64,000 bases of DNA from Cercospora beticola (GCF_033473495.1 NC_088941.1:868001-932000), one strand, 5' to 3'; numbered from the stretch's first letter, positions 12,703-23,618 are shown. The notes: a model not told the origin generated them from the sequence alone. Translations and numbers: made by a program.

Positions 12703-13156
12703 GCTTGTCGTTCTAGAAACAGTGGTCTTCGAGCTTCGCAGCCTTATCGTTGCAGACTGATCACCGAGCAGTGGTGCTGCCCTTCCATTACTTGTAGTCC
12801 GGCCAGTATAGCGTCTATGTATAACTCTGCATGGTTTATCCGAACACACCTGGTCTCGCGAAAGTTAAGGCAGAGTCCTCGGCTCCAGAGTGGTCAGAGC
12901 AGGTGACAGGCATTTAGACTTCGACCGGTCGTCATGCGCGCTCTCGTAAGACGATGGCCCGTTTTGGAGCAATGCGCGTGGAAAGTCTCTCTGTTGTGGA
13001 AGTTGTCACCAAAACTTGATGCCAATCCAGGCGAGCCTTGCAGCTGTTGTTGGCGATCGCCCCGTTGCTCCCGTTGGTTTAGGCGGACCGGAATGGCCAC
13101 GTAGCTGTTCGACGTGGGATGCGCGCATTCCAAAGAATACGCAAATGCATGTGCAA

Positions 13157-14230
13157 TCATGGCTCGTGTCTGTGGATCAATTCATACTCTGAATGTGCTC
13201 GTCGTGACCAGAAGGGAAGGCGCTGTCGTATCGATTTCGTCTTCCATCGAGGGACATCGGTCGGCGCGAGGTAGTGGCGGTGATAATACCACCAAACCAG
13301 GAATATCACGCCGAAGCCAACAACGAAGCCAAAAATGGTCACAAGAACCCAGTTGCGGGCCATCTGGATACTGTTAGCGAGATCGCCCTCGATTTGGAGG
13401 GTGGATTTACTTACCCAGAAAATCAACTGCACATCATAACCATGCCAGCTATTGCCCAAGTGGTGCGTGAAAAAGCTCCAAGGCTGGTTCTGATATTCCT
13501 GCGGGAAAATGATTCGTACTCTTCCTCCATCAGGCCCATCTCCCACATTAAATCCCTCGTCGCTGTAGTGCCTCCAGATTATACTGACGAATAGTGGACC
13601 GGTGCTTGCCATGACTGAAATGTACGGCAAGATCCAGCTGCGGTCGTAATTCGGCAGCTCTTCAATCACGCGCTGGAAGAAAGGATGTCCCGGAACAGCG
13701 CCCATGGCATCGTTGCTCACTCCTGTAGGAATGGTCTTGCGCACGAAAGCGGGATACCTCAGCAAGGGCTCCAGAGACCTGTTGCAGCCATCGTCCAAAT
13801 CAATGTAGATGCCGCCAAAGTGCTCGAGCACAAAGTACCTGATGGCATCTGCACGCTGAATGGGATACTGATAACCTCGGAATGTGTCCAAGAACTCTGG
13901 ATACTCTTTTGCGACGAACTCATCTGACATGGCATCCGTCCACAGCATGTACTTCCACTCCGGCTCTTTGTGCAGATCGAGACAACTCTGCTGTGCCTCC
14001 TGCCATACCACGGGGATACTGGTGTTGATGTATGTTTGATGTATGATTTTCGGAATCATAGGTTTCGTGTCGAGGTCATGCTCGGAGCCCATCGGCGGCA
14101 GCTCTGCCTTGGTGATTGCATCCTCAATCCCGTTGATCACCAGCAGTTCCAGGAGAGTCCATACGGAGTGCACAAGGAAGGCGATCAGGGCGAGATTGAG
14201 GATGAGGAAGATCAGAACCGGTCGGCGCAT
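13157..14230 (-). CDS. Mannosyl-inositol-phosphoceramide synthase-like glycosyltransferase (SUR1/CSH1 family)
   Basis: Read as exons 14230-13415 and 13363-13157, giving 340 residues; unspliced it would be 357. An N-terminal signal-anchor (residues about 5-32) is followed by an OCH1-like GT32 domain: IPKIIHQTYI, a Trp-Lys-x-x-Leu-Trp-Thr-Asp stretch, RADAIRYFVLEHFGGIYIDLDDG with the DxD motif at 144-146, then PGHPFF, and a C-terminal membrane segment (WVLVTIFGFVVGFGVIFLVWW). Two membrane anchors around a DxD domain fit Golgi MIPC synthase catalytic subunits, which add mannose to inositol-phosphoceramide; Och1-type alpha-1,6-mannosyltransferase is less likely. The 51-nt intron (GTAAGT, GCTAAC, CAG) is a multiple of three without stops. 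A GTG two codons upstream of the ATG is not needed as a start. Confidence 0.85.
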   Translation of the reverse strand: MRRPVLIFLILNLALIAFLVHSVWTLLELLVINGIEDAITKAELPPMGSEHDLDTKPMIPKIIHQTYINTSIPVVWQEAQQSCLDLHKEPEWKYMLWTDAMSDEFVAKEYPEFLDTFRGYQYPIQRADAIRYFVLEHFGGIYIDLDDGCNRSLEPLLRYPAFVRKTIPTGVSNDAMGAVPGHPFFQRVIEELPNYDRSWILPYISVMASTGPLFVSIIWRHYSDEGFNVGDGPDGGRVRIIFPQEYQNQPWSFFTHHLGNSWHGYDVQLIFWVSKSTLQIEGDLANSIQMARNWVLVTIFGFVVGFGVIFLVWWYYHRHYLAPTDVPRWKTKSIRQRLPFWSRRAHSEYELIHRHEP

Positions 14231-15592
14231 GGCCACGATGGCGCGCGCGAGCGTGGTGCAGGTGGTCGCGTGGCCAGGCTTGCAGGTGTGAGGTGGTGGT
14301 ATGCGGGAAGTCGTGTGTGTGGATTGCTTCTTCGAGCGTGTCGAATGTCGATGGCGGGGATTTGATGCGGCGACGGAGCGAGGAAGGGTCTCAGGGGCGC
14401 CTGCTTTGCTTGTGATTGTCTTTCAGCCTCTGCGACGACAACTACGCGAGCATCGAAGAAGGAGCGGCGGCGGAGGAGAGAAGAGGCGGCAGGGTCGGAG
14501 GAAGTGGTGTATATTGTATTGTGCTGCAGAGGCTCACGCACGGAGAGCATAAAAAGGGCATCGGCTGGTCGACTTGATCCTTGCGAACGGACGCGAGGCT
14601 GTGCTGTGCTCCAGCTCTGTCTTCTGTGCTCCGACTCGCCTGCACATCTTCATCCTTCGTTCCCGTGCATCGTCATTACTTTCTCCCTTGCATGACACGC
14701 CGCTTCTCTTCCTCCGTCCACCACACTGTTGCCATCCATTGTCGCCGTCAACCTTCGGACGAGCGACGTTCTGTTACGGCCGTCCACACCCAGCGCACGG
14801 CAACGCCGGCAGCGCGGTATCTCAGCATCCCGGAGGCGGCCAAGATGACACGCCAAGCCAGAAGCGCTGTCTGAGCATCTCCCTCGTCACCCGATGCAAA
14901 ACCGCCGCATCACACGCTGACATTGCAAGACGGTAAGGATGCAGTACACGCAGTGAACGCGTCTTCGACGACCACTTCTTCCTGCAATACACGCAGATCC
15001 ATCTAGGCTGCCATCGCTTGACCCGGAGCTAAAGCCGACGACAGCTGCACGTCAGACGCCATAGCTATACGGTCCGAAAACGAGGGAAACGAGTACGCCA
15101 TACTAGCCAAATCATTTACATTACATACAGCATGTCTGGCACAGATATTCCCTACGGTGTCTGGCCACCAACACAAGACCCTCAGTACGAAAGTTAGCAT
15201 CCTCCACTATTATTTAATGTCTCCTCCGCCCTCAGGTCTCCGCGCCCCAGCTCCAAGCCAAGACTACGATGACCTCCCTACACCATATAGGGAGGCGGCA
15301 CCTGTGATAGCCTGCGATACCAGCGCAGGTCTTCTCCTTCAGGTACCTAACAGAATTAAGTCAGAAAAGAAAGTCTACATGGGGCTCAACTTCCTTCTCA
15401 GCCACCGCGCTCTCGTATCCCAGCCAAAACATGACACCAAAGACGGCCATGCGTGACCTGTACAGTCAGGAAGCGGTGGCTTGTATCTTACAGCCACTTT
15501 GCAATTGCAACTCTTAGGCTACGCAGAAAGCCACTCCCGGAAGTGCGAAGAGAAATTCGTCGTACTTATCTTACAAAAGGGCGACTGGGAGC
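14231..15592. other. Intergenic, no convincing gene
   Basis: The proximal part is the presumed promoter of the minus-strand glycosyltransferase. A plus-strand frame at about 15157-15456 containing YDDLPTPYREAAPVIACDT looks weakly protein-like, but I could not find a splice pattern that gives a sensible complete product. Confidence 0.4.
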
Positions 15593-15871
15593 TTATATGA
15601 AGCCATCCAGCCCCAGTCCACTTGTAGGTACCGAGCTGCGCGCCTTCTTCCCCTTCTCATCGTCGCCTTCGTAACCACTGTCGTAGTCGTCGCAGCGGCG
15701 GACTACCCAGTTGCCTTCGGCTCGACGTCCGCGCACCTGGCGAGTCGAGCCACCCTCCGCTCGTCGGCTGAAGCCGTTGATGGAGGAACAGTAGCTGCAT
15801 GGAGAATGCCCGCAGCGAGAGCATGAACTACCACTGCTGCATGTTGTGCCGCATGAGCAGCAACTCCACAT
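15593..15871 (-). CDS. Small Cys-rich protein, zinc-ribbon-like N-terminus
   Basis: A 92-codon ORF starting MWSCCSCG. The first 30 residues have ten Cys, including CSRCGHSPCSYC, which resembles a C-x2-C-G-H-x2-C-x2-C metal-binding knuckle. The rest is basic then acidic (DDYDSGYEGDDEKGKK) with no signal peptide, suggesting an intracellular protein. Small fungal proteins with W-x-C-C-x-C-G followed by C-x2-C-G-H-x2-C-x2-C are common in Dothideomycetes (from memory), but no function is known to me. Could also be a chance ORF; the clustered Cys pattern is the only support. Confidence 0.5.
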   Translation of the reverse strand: MWSCCSCGTTCSSGSSCSRCGHSPCSYCSSINGFSRRAEGGSTRQVRGRRAEGNWVVRRCDDYDSGYEGDDEKGKKARSSVPTSGLGLDGFI

Positions 15872-17176
15872 CTTTGCTGTGATGGGGTGGGTGTTTGGTT
15901 TGGGCGAGTCTCGTGGGTTGTGTTGTTCGTGTGTTGTGTTGTTCGTGTGTTGTGTCTTGTGCTTTGCTTCTTGATATTCTGCCTGTTTGAAGTCTTGAAA
16001 GCTCGGTGCAGAAAGAAGGCCTCCAGAGAGCGCAGAAATCGAAGGTACTTACCCTCTTATAAAGCGCGTCCCTCGAAAGAATGCTCTTGTGAACGCGTGT
16101 GTGTTGTCGACGGAGGGCTTCACCAGTGAAAGACAAAGAAGTCCGTATATAATGGCCTTGTTGATGCGTGCACGAGTGTCGGGGGACAAAGAAAAGTAGG
16201 GTGACCGGCTCTGATTGGGGTTTCGAGGGGCATCAAGAAAGTTGTGGGCGTCGACGAGAATAGCGAGTCATGTTCTCTGTTGCTAAGCACAGGAATGTTC
16301 TTGGGCTCGAGCATCGAAGTTTATGAAGGGCGATGTATCTATCGTGAAGCATGTTTTGCTGGGCTTGAAAATCCTTGTACGTGGCGTGCAGCAGCATATG
16401 CCCGCTATCGGAATTGTATCATGCTTTGGATCAGGAAGAATCTTCTTGTTCAGCCCCTTCGTTCCCACGCTAGCTTCAACGCCTCGCAATGCTGCCTTGG
16501 AGTTCGAGGGTGGCGTCGTTTGCCATGCGGAGTATAGCATAGGTCTGCTTGGCCGGTTCCCTTGTAGTGTGGTGCCCCCTGAATTTGGCTCGACGAGAAG
16601 AGGGTTTTGTTTGTGTTCATGTTCGGAAAACTCGGTCCTGCTTTGGAGGAGGAAGTGTGCAGGGGCGATACGTAGGGGCTTTTCGTCCATCATCTGCTGA
16701 GGTGCTCCAGGGGATTGTTTGTGAAGATGTGATATTCAGCATGGCGAGCGGCTCCCACAAATGTTGACTTTGCTGGCGAGACAAACCCAAGCCATCTTCG
16801 TACCTTATGAGAATGTCCCATCTATTTCAGTGCTGTCTCTCCCAGCCAGATCCCTTGTGGCCCATGTGTCGACACGATGTCTGTCATAGCCTGCCACAAA
16901 AGCAGAGTTCCGAACGCCATGTCTGAGCCACCTGCACACTCGTGCGTGAATATAAGTCCCATGCAAAGTCTCCTTGCAATCTACAGCAGCAGCAACATCA
17001 ATTCATCCCACACATCTGCAGAAAACCTAACTCTGCGCACATACAGCTTTCGCACTCTTGCTCAAACAACATCCAGCTGGCCTGGACACTCAACTCAACT
17101 CCAATCAACTCAACCAAAATCTCCATCACATTTTTCACGACCGATTTCCATTCAAGCATTACCACTCTCTAGAATC
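15872..17176. other. Intergenic, no gene seen
   Basis: TG-rich at 15880-15970. A TATA-like AATATAAG near 16948, followed by a CA/CT-rich stretch, could be the promoter and leader of the small ORF starting at 17177. ORFs here overlap on both strands without domains. Confidence 0.4.
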
Positions 17177-17404
17177 ATGCATTTCCACAACGACTCCCTC
17201 GAATCGCCAAACGATCCAGAAGACAGATGCAGATGGGTCCCAGCCGAAGAAGAAGATGATGACAGCATGCCTGAGACCGGATACTCCGACCTACCTCCTC
17301 TCTCAATGCCGCCTCCGCGTGATCCAGGTGCTAGAACGCGCCGAATTTGCCCGCTCTGCAGATATGTGCTCCCGGGCTGTCCGGTCTGTCGCCATTGGAA
17401 TTGA
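17177..17404 (+). CDS. Small acidic protein with C-terminal CxxC pair
   Basis: A 75-codon ORF beginning MHFHNDSLESPNDPED and ending RICPLCRYVLPGCPVCRHWN. The middle is acidic and proline-rich; the end carries CPLC and CPVC eight residues apart, a plausible single zinc-binding loop. The frame stays open upstream to 16877, but the internal ATG after the CA-rich leader is the more natural start. No family recognised. It is one of two tiny Cys-pair ORFs within 2 kb, on opposite strands; I see no sequence kinship between them beyond the Cys pairs. Confidence 0.45.
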   Translation: MHFHNDSLESPNDPEDRCRWVPAEEEDDDSMPETGYSDLPPLSMPPPRDPGARTRRICPLCRYVLPGCPVCRHWN

Positions 17405-18067
17405 TGCGGCGTGGAAAGGGTTGGCGGAAATGGAGAGACTGAAAAGGGGGACGGGTTGGATGAGCTGATGGAATCGATGGGGTTCGGCTGAGGAGATCAT
17501 GGGAGTTGAGGGATTCAAGTCCTGACTTGGTGGGCTGAGATAGTTTGTACGAGGCGTGAACTTGTTTGATACATGGGACAGGTGCCCATAGAGGATCTGG
17601 CATTCATGGGTTTTGTGCTGCTGTAATTACGTGAGGTGTTTATGTCGGAACTGAAACGGAGTATGAAGTGGCGCATAAGAGCTTCCTTGTCTCCTCCAAA
17701 GAATCTGCGCCTGGGGGAGCGGTTGTACGAAGAATATGGACGTACGTAGATGTGGTAGCCAAAGAGTTGAGTGGTCGGCACGTAGAAGCGCACTCACCTG
17801 CATCCAGATGTATTTGGCCTGCCCAATTGTACTGAGTGCCTGGAAACGGAGAGACGGAGCCACAATGCTACACGCAATCAGTTCGAGGACTTCACAGGAA
17901 GTCAAGTGCGAACATCTGAGCGATTCTGACCGAGCAACATCAGGTGGTGTCAGCGCACGCATATCTAGCAGCGCTGATCTGGCCACATCCAAGTGCTCTG
18001 CAGCGACATATCTCGATCTGCTTCTAGCCAGCAGGGGTCTATTGCTAGAAAGGTAAGTACGCTTCAC
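17405..18067. other. Intergenic, no gene seen
   Basis: Lies between two genes whose 3' ends face each other. A minus-strand frame at 17627-18067 shows no domain or start context and begins immediately after the stop of the next minus-strand gene. Confidence 0.4.
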
Positions 18068-18856
18068 TCAGTACGACAGCCTCGACTTCGAAGGTCTGCT
18101 GTTCCGTTTCCTCGGACAGTCCGCTGCCTTGTGTCCCTTCTCTCCGCAGCCGTGGCAGGCTAGATTCGCCATCGAAGGAGAGCCGCCGCCGTTCGATATG
18201 CTCGTGGGCGTCCGGTTGAGGTTCACTTCTTTCTTCCTTCGCTGCTCTGCTAACTTCTGTGATGCTTCTTTCTCTGCTTTTCTCTTTGCTTTACGCTCTG
18301 CTTTGGCGCGCTCGGTTGCCTCCTTGCGGCCTTGCGCGATCAGCGCGTCTACTCCAGTGTCATCGCCAGGCTCGCCTTCCTCTTTCTCGTCCTCTTCATC
18401 CTCGTCGGATTCTGAATCAGAGTCCGAGGAGAGGTCTGGATTGTTTTGCTTTTCAATAACTTTGTTAAACTTGCCAAAGCTCTTCCTTCCCGGCATTGCT
18501 GGCCGCCGTGGCGCATCGTCCTCGCTATCAGAAGCGTCGTTGCCACGACTCGTGGAATCGAGAGTCGCATATCCTGCTTGCACAATGCGCAATGGCGATT
18601 CCACAGCTGGCGCTTGAGGAGCACGGAAACTGAGGTACCACTTCGAGTCGTCTTGCGAGGCTCCTGAAGAGCCTTCAATCGGTGTTGCTGGGTTCGACGA
18701 GGTGGGAGAGGGCGCTGCTCTGCCGCTTGACAGTCGCTGCTTCTTTGAAGGTGGTTCGCTTGGAGTTGCTGGAGAAGGCGGTCCTGAGCGCTGCATGAAC
18801 TTCATGCTCGCCAGTCGCGAAGACATGGTCTTGTTTGGTCTGCCATTCGTCGCCAT
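18068..18856 (-). CDS. Mpp6-like exosome cofactor with CCHC zinc knuckle
   Basis: A single exon of 262 residues starting MATNGRPNKT. Residues 11-24 (MSSRLASMKFMQRS) match the N-terminal signature of M-phase phosphoprotein 6/Mpp6, which tethers the Mtr4 helicase to the nuclear exosome. The middle is Ser/Pro-rich, then highly acidic (DSDSESDEDEEDEKEEGE), then a long Lys/Arg/Glu helix. The C-terminus has one CCHC zinc knuckle, Cys234-Cys237-His242-Cys247 (CHGCGEKGHKAADC), of the kind that binds single-stranded RNA. Yeast Mpp6 has no zinc knuckle as far as I recall. Alternative: a generic zinc-knuckle protein in which the N-terminal match is incidental. Translation from TTG at 18925 is rejected. 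Confidence 0.75.
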   Translation of the reverse strand: MATNGRPNKTMSSRLASMKFMQRSGPPSPATPSEPPSKKQRLSSGRAAPSPTSSNPATPIEGSSGASQDDSKWYLSFRAPQAPAVESPLRIVQAGYATLDSTSRGNDASDSEDDAPRRPAMPGRKSFGKFNKVIEKQNNPDLSSDSDSESDEDEEDEKEEGEPGDDTGVDALIAQGRKEATERAKAERKAKRKAEKEASQKLAEQRRKKEVNLNRTPTSISNGGGSPSMANLACHGCGEKGHKAADCPRKRNSRPSKSRLSY

Positions 18857-19330
18857 TGTGCCGGTCGTGATGTGTTGTCGCGAAGAAAGTTGTGAATGAA
18901 CTGGAGGTGGTGAAAGAAGCCGCAACTAACTACGGCTTACGGAAGTTCCGCGTGCGACAAAAAAGCCCTGGCAGCTGCATTGGCTCCACATTCTCCTTGC
19001 GTCCTCTTCTACATCATCTGTGGACTACTATGACCAGCAACCAAGGCACAGTTCGTCAATCAATCGAATTCGATAGTGACAGCAAGACGCGAAGCCAGAC
19101 CAAATCGAGAATCGGCTTCTCTCGTCCGAACAGCAAACTACGCTCCCAGTCCGGCCGACCCGGCTGTTGAATGGTACAAAGGAACTGGCTATGCTCTCGT
19201 ATCCGTTCAAACGTGCTAGATGAGGGATGCGAGACTCGGATCTGACAATACGGCATCAATCTCGCGCCAGAGCTTGTCAAAACACCGTATCAATCGTCGA
19301 CCAGCACCTTCGACTGCTATCTCTATCTAT
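18857..19330. other. Intergenic, no gene seen
   Basis: The presumed promoter of the minus-strand Mpp6-like gene and the 3' region of the monooxygenase. Only short ORFs without features. Confidence 0.5.
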
Positions 19331-20705
19331 TCAGCATTCACTGCTCCTCGTCCTTCGATACACCGATGCCTGAACCGTTGGCACGGGTGGTAGCGAGGGG
19401 ATCTTCTCGTTATCACTGAGATTCAGAGCATTGTGCCCGAACAGCCAATCGTTCCTTTCCCGACATCCCCAGAAGATTGGATTGCTTGCATCGTCCCGCT
19501 GCATCAATTCATCTCGCTCCTGTCTCGCAGGTCCGTCGTACAGGTGCAGCCACTCCTGCAATACTCTTGTATTCTTCGCCACATATGCCGCTCTTGGTAA
19601 CCTAACCTTCTGGTATTTCGCCAACGCTGCTGGAATACTTGTCTCGGTATCGAGCGCTGCTTTCAGCGCAGCCGCGTCTTCGGTATCTTGAGCAGCGCCT
19701 ACGTGCGAGCCAGTATCAACCATCCGCGACTTGAAAGACGGAAAATTCTTCATAGCCCTTACCTTGCGCCATGCTGGGCATCATTGGATGGCACGCATCT
19801 CCGAGCAGACACACTTTCCCACTGGCATGCACCCAACTGCCTAACTGCGAGAAGTCGGCCAATCTCCACTTCAAGTACTCTCCCGTCATGGCACACAGTT
19901 TCCGCACCTGCGGACACCAGTCGTGGAATCTCTCCACGAGCTCTCCGTTGTTCCTCGCACTCTTCCACACGTCCTCTCCTACTGGCTCGCCTTTGTCAGA
20001 ACCGTGCGTCACATAGAGAATGATATTGTATAATTCGCCTTCACGGAGCGGATAGCTCACCGCGTGCCCTTCTGGTCCCAACCATTGTGTTGCCCACGGC
20101 TCAGTCACTAAATGGCGCATCTCCGGATCCGCGAGGAGAGGCGCAGCGGGTACCAAGATGCGATATGTGACGTCGCCTGTATCTTGCGGAGCGATCGGAG
20201 AGCCATTGACAGCATTCCTAGCGGCAGACTTGATCCCATCTGCGCAGACCACGAGATCAGACGCTATTACTTCGCCACTGGCAAGGGTAACTGATGGCTT
20301 ATCAAAATCGTAGGACAAGACCCGGGCTCCCAACCGTATTGTCACATTTTTCCTCTGCTGGAGCGTCTCCGCAAGCAGATTTATCAAATCTGCACGATGG
20401 ATGAAGTAATACTCCGTGCCGTATCTCTCCTTCACATCGCTGTAAACGCAATCGAGGAGGATGTTGCCTTTCCAGTCCATGAAGCGGTCCCCGCGCGAAA
20501 TTCCTTTCTTCACTTTGCTGAAGTCCACTCCCCATGCTTCGCTCAGTCGGACTGAATTTGGTGGCACGCGAATCCCGGCGCCAACTTCTTCAAATGCGGA
20601 GGCGCTTTCTAGGACTGTGATCTTGTGGTTGGAGGAGCTCAGTGCGAGGGCTGCCTGTAGACCGCCGATACCTGCTCCTACAATAGTTATGGTGAGTGAC
20701 TGCAT
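19331..20705 (-). CDS. FAD-dependent monooxygenase, salicylate hydroxylase-like
   Basis: Exons 20705-19763 and 19698-19331 (64-nt intron, GTAAGG to CGTAG) give 436 residues. The N-terminal Rossmann motif VGAGIGG (residues 9-15) binds the FAD ADP moiety. An internal DG motif (VVCADGIKSAAR) and GDACHPMMPSMAQGAAQ at about 302-318, split by the intron, complete the class A flavoprotein hydroxylase pattern, so it should hydroxylate an aromatic substrate with NAD(P)H and oxygen in the cytosol. Closest described type is salicylate 1-monooxygenase, but the substrate cannot be read from sequence. No neighbouring ring-cleavage or polyketide gene supports a pathway. Length fits the family (about 420-450). 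Confidence 0.9.
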
Positions 20706-21719
20706 GGTGAGGAATGTGGGTGTTGAGAGCGAATAGTGTCGTAGCTATGTAAGGACGACTTGAGCACTCGAAACATGGGACTCAAGCATAGCCGCTCAAA
20801 CCAGAAAGAACAGAGCAGAGAGCGGGAGACGAATGGAATATGGCAAGCTGATAAGTATGTGTTTCCTCAGACACTGTGCGATACTTGCTCTCTCTGCGTT
20901 TCGATGCCGTGTGGCTTGATCGATGGAGTTGTAGCATTGTGAACCGCGGGGACCGTGTAAGTTCGGGACAGGGGCTGTGATTAATCGAACCAGTCATTTC
21001 GAGCTCCCGTGGCAGCTACAGTCAGACACTCATTGCTTTAGTATTGCTTTATACTGGTGAATTGGTGCGATGCGTCCTTTTGGGGAAGTTATAGCGCGAA
21101 GATCTCTGTTCGGTGACATGTTGCCCCCTGTCTGGTCAGCTTGTTCATCAAAGGTCGGCCACAACAAAATAAGCGCCGTCATCTCCGACTGAGGGCTAGG
21201 AACATAGGTAGTAGCGTGAGAGAAATCATAGGCCTCCGACATTCGTGCTTGATATTTCGTATGCGTTCGTGCCTGCATCATCATGTAGACTCTTGCTCTG
21301 TCGTCATTCGGAATCTCGGAGGCTGCTCGGCTTTCCAAGCTCAAAACCGACCCTTTCCCCGTGCCTCCGTCCATGCCCGGACACACGGACGTCCTTCTAC
21401 AGCATAACCCTCGAAAATTTCGGGATGGAGCTCGCCATCTCGAGTCAAGACCCTGGCTCGGTCCCCTCGTCAAGGTCCGCTCTCATGGACTACGAAGGGG
21501 TGCTGTGCTTGCCAGCCAGAAACGGGCACCTTACGTCTTAAGCCAAAGAATTTGTGAAAGCCGGCAACACTCGAGCTTGACATCACGATGCCGTATGCGC
21601 AATTGAGTCTGGACCACTTGGTGTGCGAGAGTCAGAACAAGGTATCACTAAGAAGATGGTTACATCTGATCCTGGCCCTCAACCTGTTGGATGTGTCTGC
21701 TCATGTGCCAACATGCCTT
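20706..21719. other. Intergenic, no gene seen
   Basis: About 1 kb between two minus-strand genes. ORFs are short and overlap on both strands; no repeat, RIP signature or RNA gene is apparent. Confidence 0.5.
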
Positions 21720-22850
21720 CTATACAGACTCAGGGAGTTTCCATACAGCCCTTGGCTTTTCAACTCTATGGGAACTTGACAAGTCTTCGAAGGCTTTCCG
21801 GGGTTGCCAGTCTTTAGAATTGCTCTGGAGGCGCTGGTCTGCCTCCAAAAGCCATTTGGACCATACTGGTGTGTCCGGTACAGAACGAGAGGCTCTCACC
21901 CAGTCAATGCTCCCTGATCTTTGAATAGCTACCCACAGTCCCTCGGCGAAGTTGGCGTTGAAAAATGTATGCTTCTCGGAGATCTCGAGGTTGGAGAAGT
22001 CCCAGGAGTAGCGCTCCGGCAGCACAGCTGCTACCCAGTACAAGACGTTCAGCAGAGCGTAGGTTACGGAAAGCGCTGCCTGCATTGTCCATGTACAGTT
22101 GCCAAAAAGTGTGATGCTGACAATGAGCATCAGGCCTCCTACAACACCTCCAGACAAGCGATTGGCGTAGATATTCATGGAAAACTCGGGGGCTTCGGGA
22201 GAAAAGTACAACAGTCGAGCTATGCTCTCCGTGCAATGGATCACGGTGAAGATGCCATCTCGAGTACGGAACACCACGTCGCCGTCACGACTCATAAGCG
22301 CCAACCTGAGCTTCGGTAATTTGTATCGTGCTCCAGCGCAGAGCACTGGTGCGGTGCTAGACATTATGATAATTCCAACGACGGCGACACCATCTCGAAG
22401 CAGAGCTGCCCAGATCAACAAGCCGATGGAAATTGCACAGCTTATGATGGCGATGATATTGGTTGGACTCGCCCATCGCGGACGTAAATGCTCGGATAGG
22501 GCTGCAGACCCGTCACTGGACTTGAGCTCTCTGATCGTCAGCTCGCGAACGCTGTAAGGCTCTGACTGCATGCCCGTGCCATGGAATATGGTGGCGAAAT
22601 AGTTGAGGCCTGCTCTCTCATTGCCAGAGTAAATGCCGATACAAGTCAAGACATCGTCCTCGAGTGGCAAGCGCTTGATCCGTTTCTCTGCCAACAGTCC
22701 TTGCGGTGCTGGCATCAATCGCGGCAGCAAGCACGTGGGCGAGGCCGTTATCAGGTGCGCGTTGACCTTGATGTTGCTCTCACCCAGCACTGCCAGAATC
22801 GAGACAATATCGAGACGCCATGTATTTCGTGGTGATGGAAATTGCAGCAT
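21720..22850 (-). CDS. Multi-pass membrane protein of unknown function
   Basis: A 376-codon frame starting MLQFPSPRNTWRLD. At least four hydrophobic segments are visible: NIIAIISCAISIGLLIWAAL, GVAVVGIIIMSSTAPVLCAG, GGVVGGLMLIVSITLFGNC and ALSVTYALLNVLYWVAAVL. The C-terminal 90 residues are soluble and Trp/Arg-rich. I know similar unnamed fungal proteins of this layout but no function. The frame is open for seven codons upstream from a GTG, so the first exon may be missing or the ATG at 22850 is correct. Codon use is coding-like throughout. Confidence 0.75.
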   Translation of the reverse strand: MLQFPSPRNTWRLDIVSILAVLGESNIKVNAHLITASPTCLLPRLMPAPQGLLAEKRIKRLPLEDDVLTCIGIYSGNERAGLNYFATIFHGTGMQSEPYSVRELTIRELKSSDGSAALSEHLRPRWASPTNIIAIISCAISIGLLIWAALLRDGVAVVGIIIMSSTAPVLCAGARYKLPKLRLALMSRDGDVVFRTRDGIFTVIHCTESIARLLYFSPEAPEFSMNIYANRLSGGVVGGLMLIVSITLFGNCTWTMQAALSVTYALLNVLYWVAAVLPERYSWDFSNLEISEKHTFFNANFAEGLWVAIQRSGSIDWVRASRSVPDTPVWSKWLLEADQRLQSNSKDWQPRKAFEDLSSSHRVEKPRAVWKLPESV

Positions 22851-23618
22851 TTTGATTGTCGTTCGTGTCACTGCAAAAGCGTAAGAGGAGCAGCGCGAAG
22901 ATCAAGAAGCTGTCAACGTGCGGGCGCCAAAGCATGCTTCCTCAGCTACGTGTACTCTGTGAAAGCAGAGTGCATGCAAGCATGACTTGAGTGGCTTACT
23001 GCATACAGGGGTCGCAAGATAAGCTGGAAAGGTCTTCACGCAAAGCTCTATAACGCAGCGCAACAAGCTACACGGTTACCTAACATGGTTTGAACAAACG
23101 CGAGGAGTACTCAAGCGGCTCTGTCTATTTACTTTTGCATGATTTGCCCAGGGAGGTATATTCTTAGAGGTGGCGGATCGCTGGAAATTCGGTAGCCTGT
23201 CTGAACCACCCATCTGTGAGGAACCGCAGGTCAAATTCACATGAGATCGAAGACTCTCGCCGCCAAAGGTCTGGCCGCTGAGCGGCAGATAAAAGAAGAC
23301 CGTGATAATCTGTGCGAATGTTGCGCTTGAGGAAACGGTCGCTTGGAGGTGAAGCCAGCGAAGGAATGCCAAGGCAGCCGATCACTACCACCTACAGAGC
23401 ACTTGTGCTACAGCACTTGCTAACAGCTAACAGAAAGGTGGAGTGGGAGAGGGGAACCTTCATCAGCAATGCCACATAGCACGGTAGCACACACGCGTCG
23501 GCATTCATCGCATCTGGTTCATTCTTCACTCAATTCCGAAACGACTCACTCTGTCCACGATTGACATACTCACGCTCTCACTACACCTCAACCAGATCAA
23601 ACGATCAAGAAGTGCAAA
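22851..23618. other. Divergent intergenic region
   Basis: Contains the promoters of the minus-strand membrane protein and the plus-strand permease. No gene is supported; small minus-strand ORFs at 23076-23391 lack features. Confidence 0.45.

Noticed and set aside
15157..15456. 99-codon plus-strand ORF with a weakly protein-like segment
   Set aside because: Begins at GTG, no sensible intron pattern or domain found; alternative joins give stops within a few codons.
17627..18067. 146-codon minus-strand ORF downstream of the Mpp6-like gene
   Set aside because: Scrambled composition, no start context, and it abuts the stop codon of a complete gene.
18857..18925. N-terminal extension of the Mpp6-like protein from a TTG
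   Set aside because: Fungal nuclear genes normally use ATG, and the ATG at 18856 directly precedes the conserved segment.
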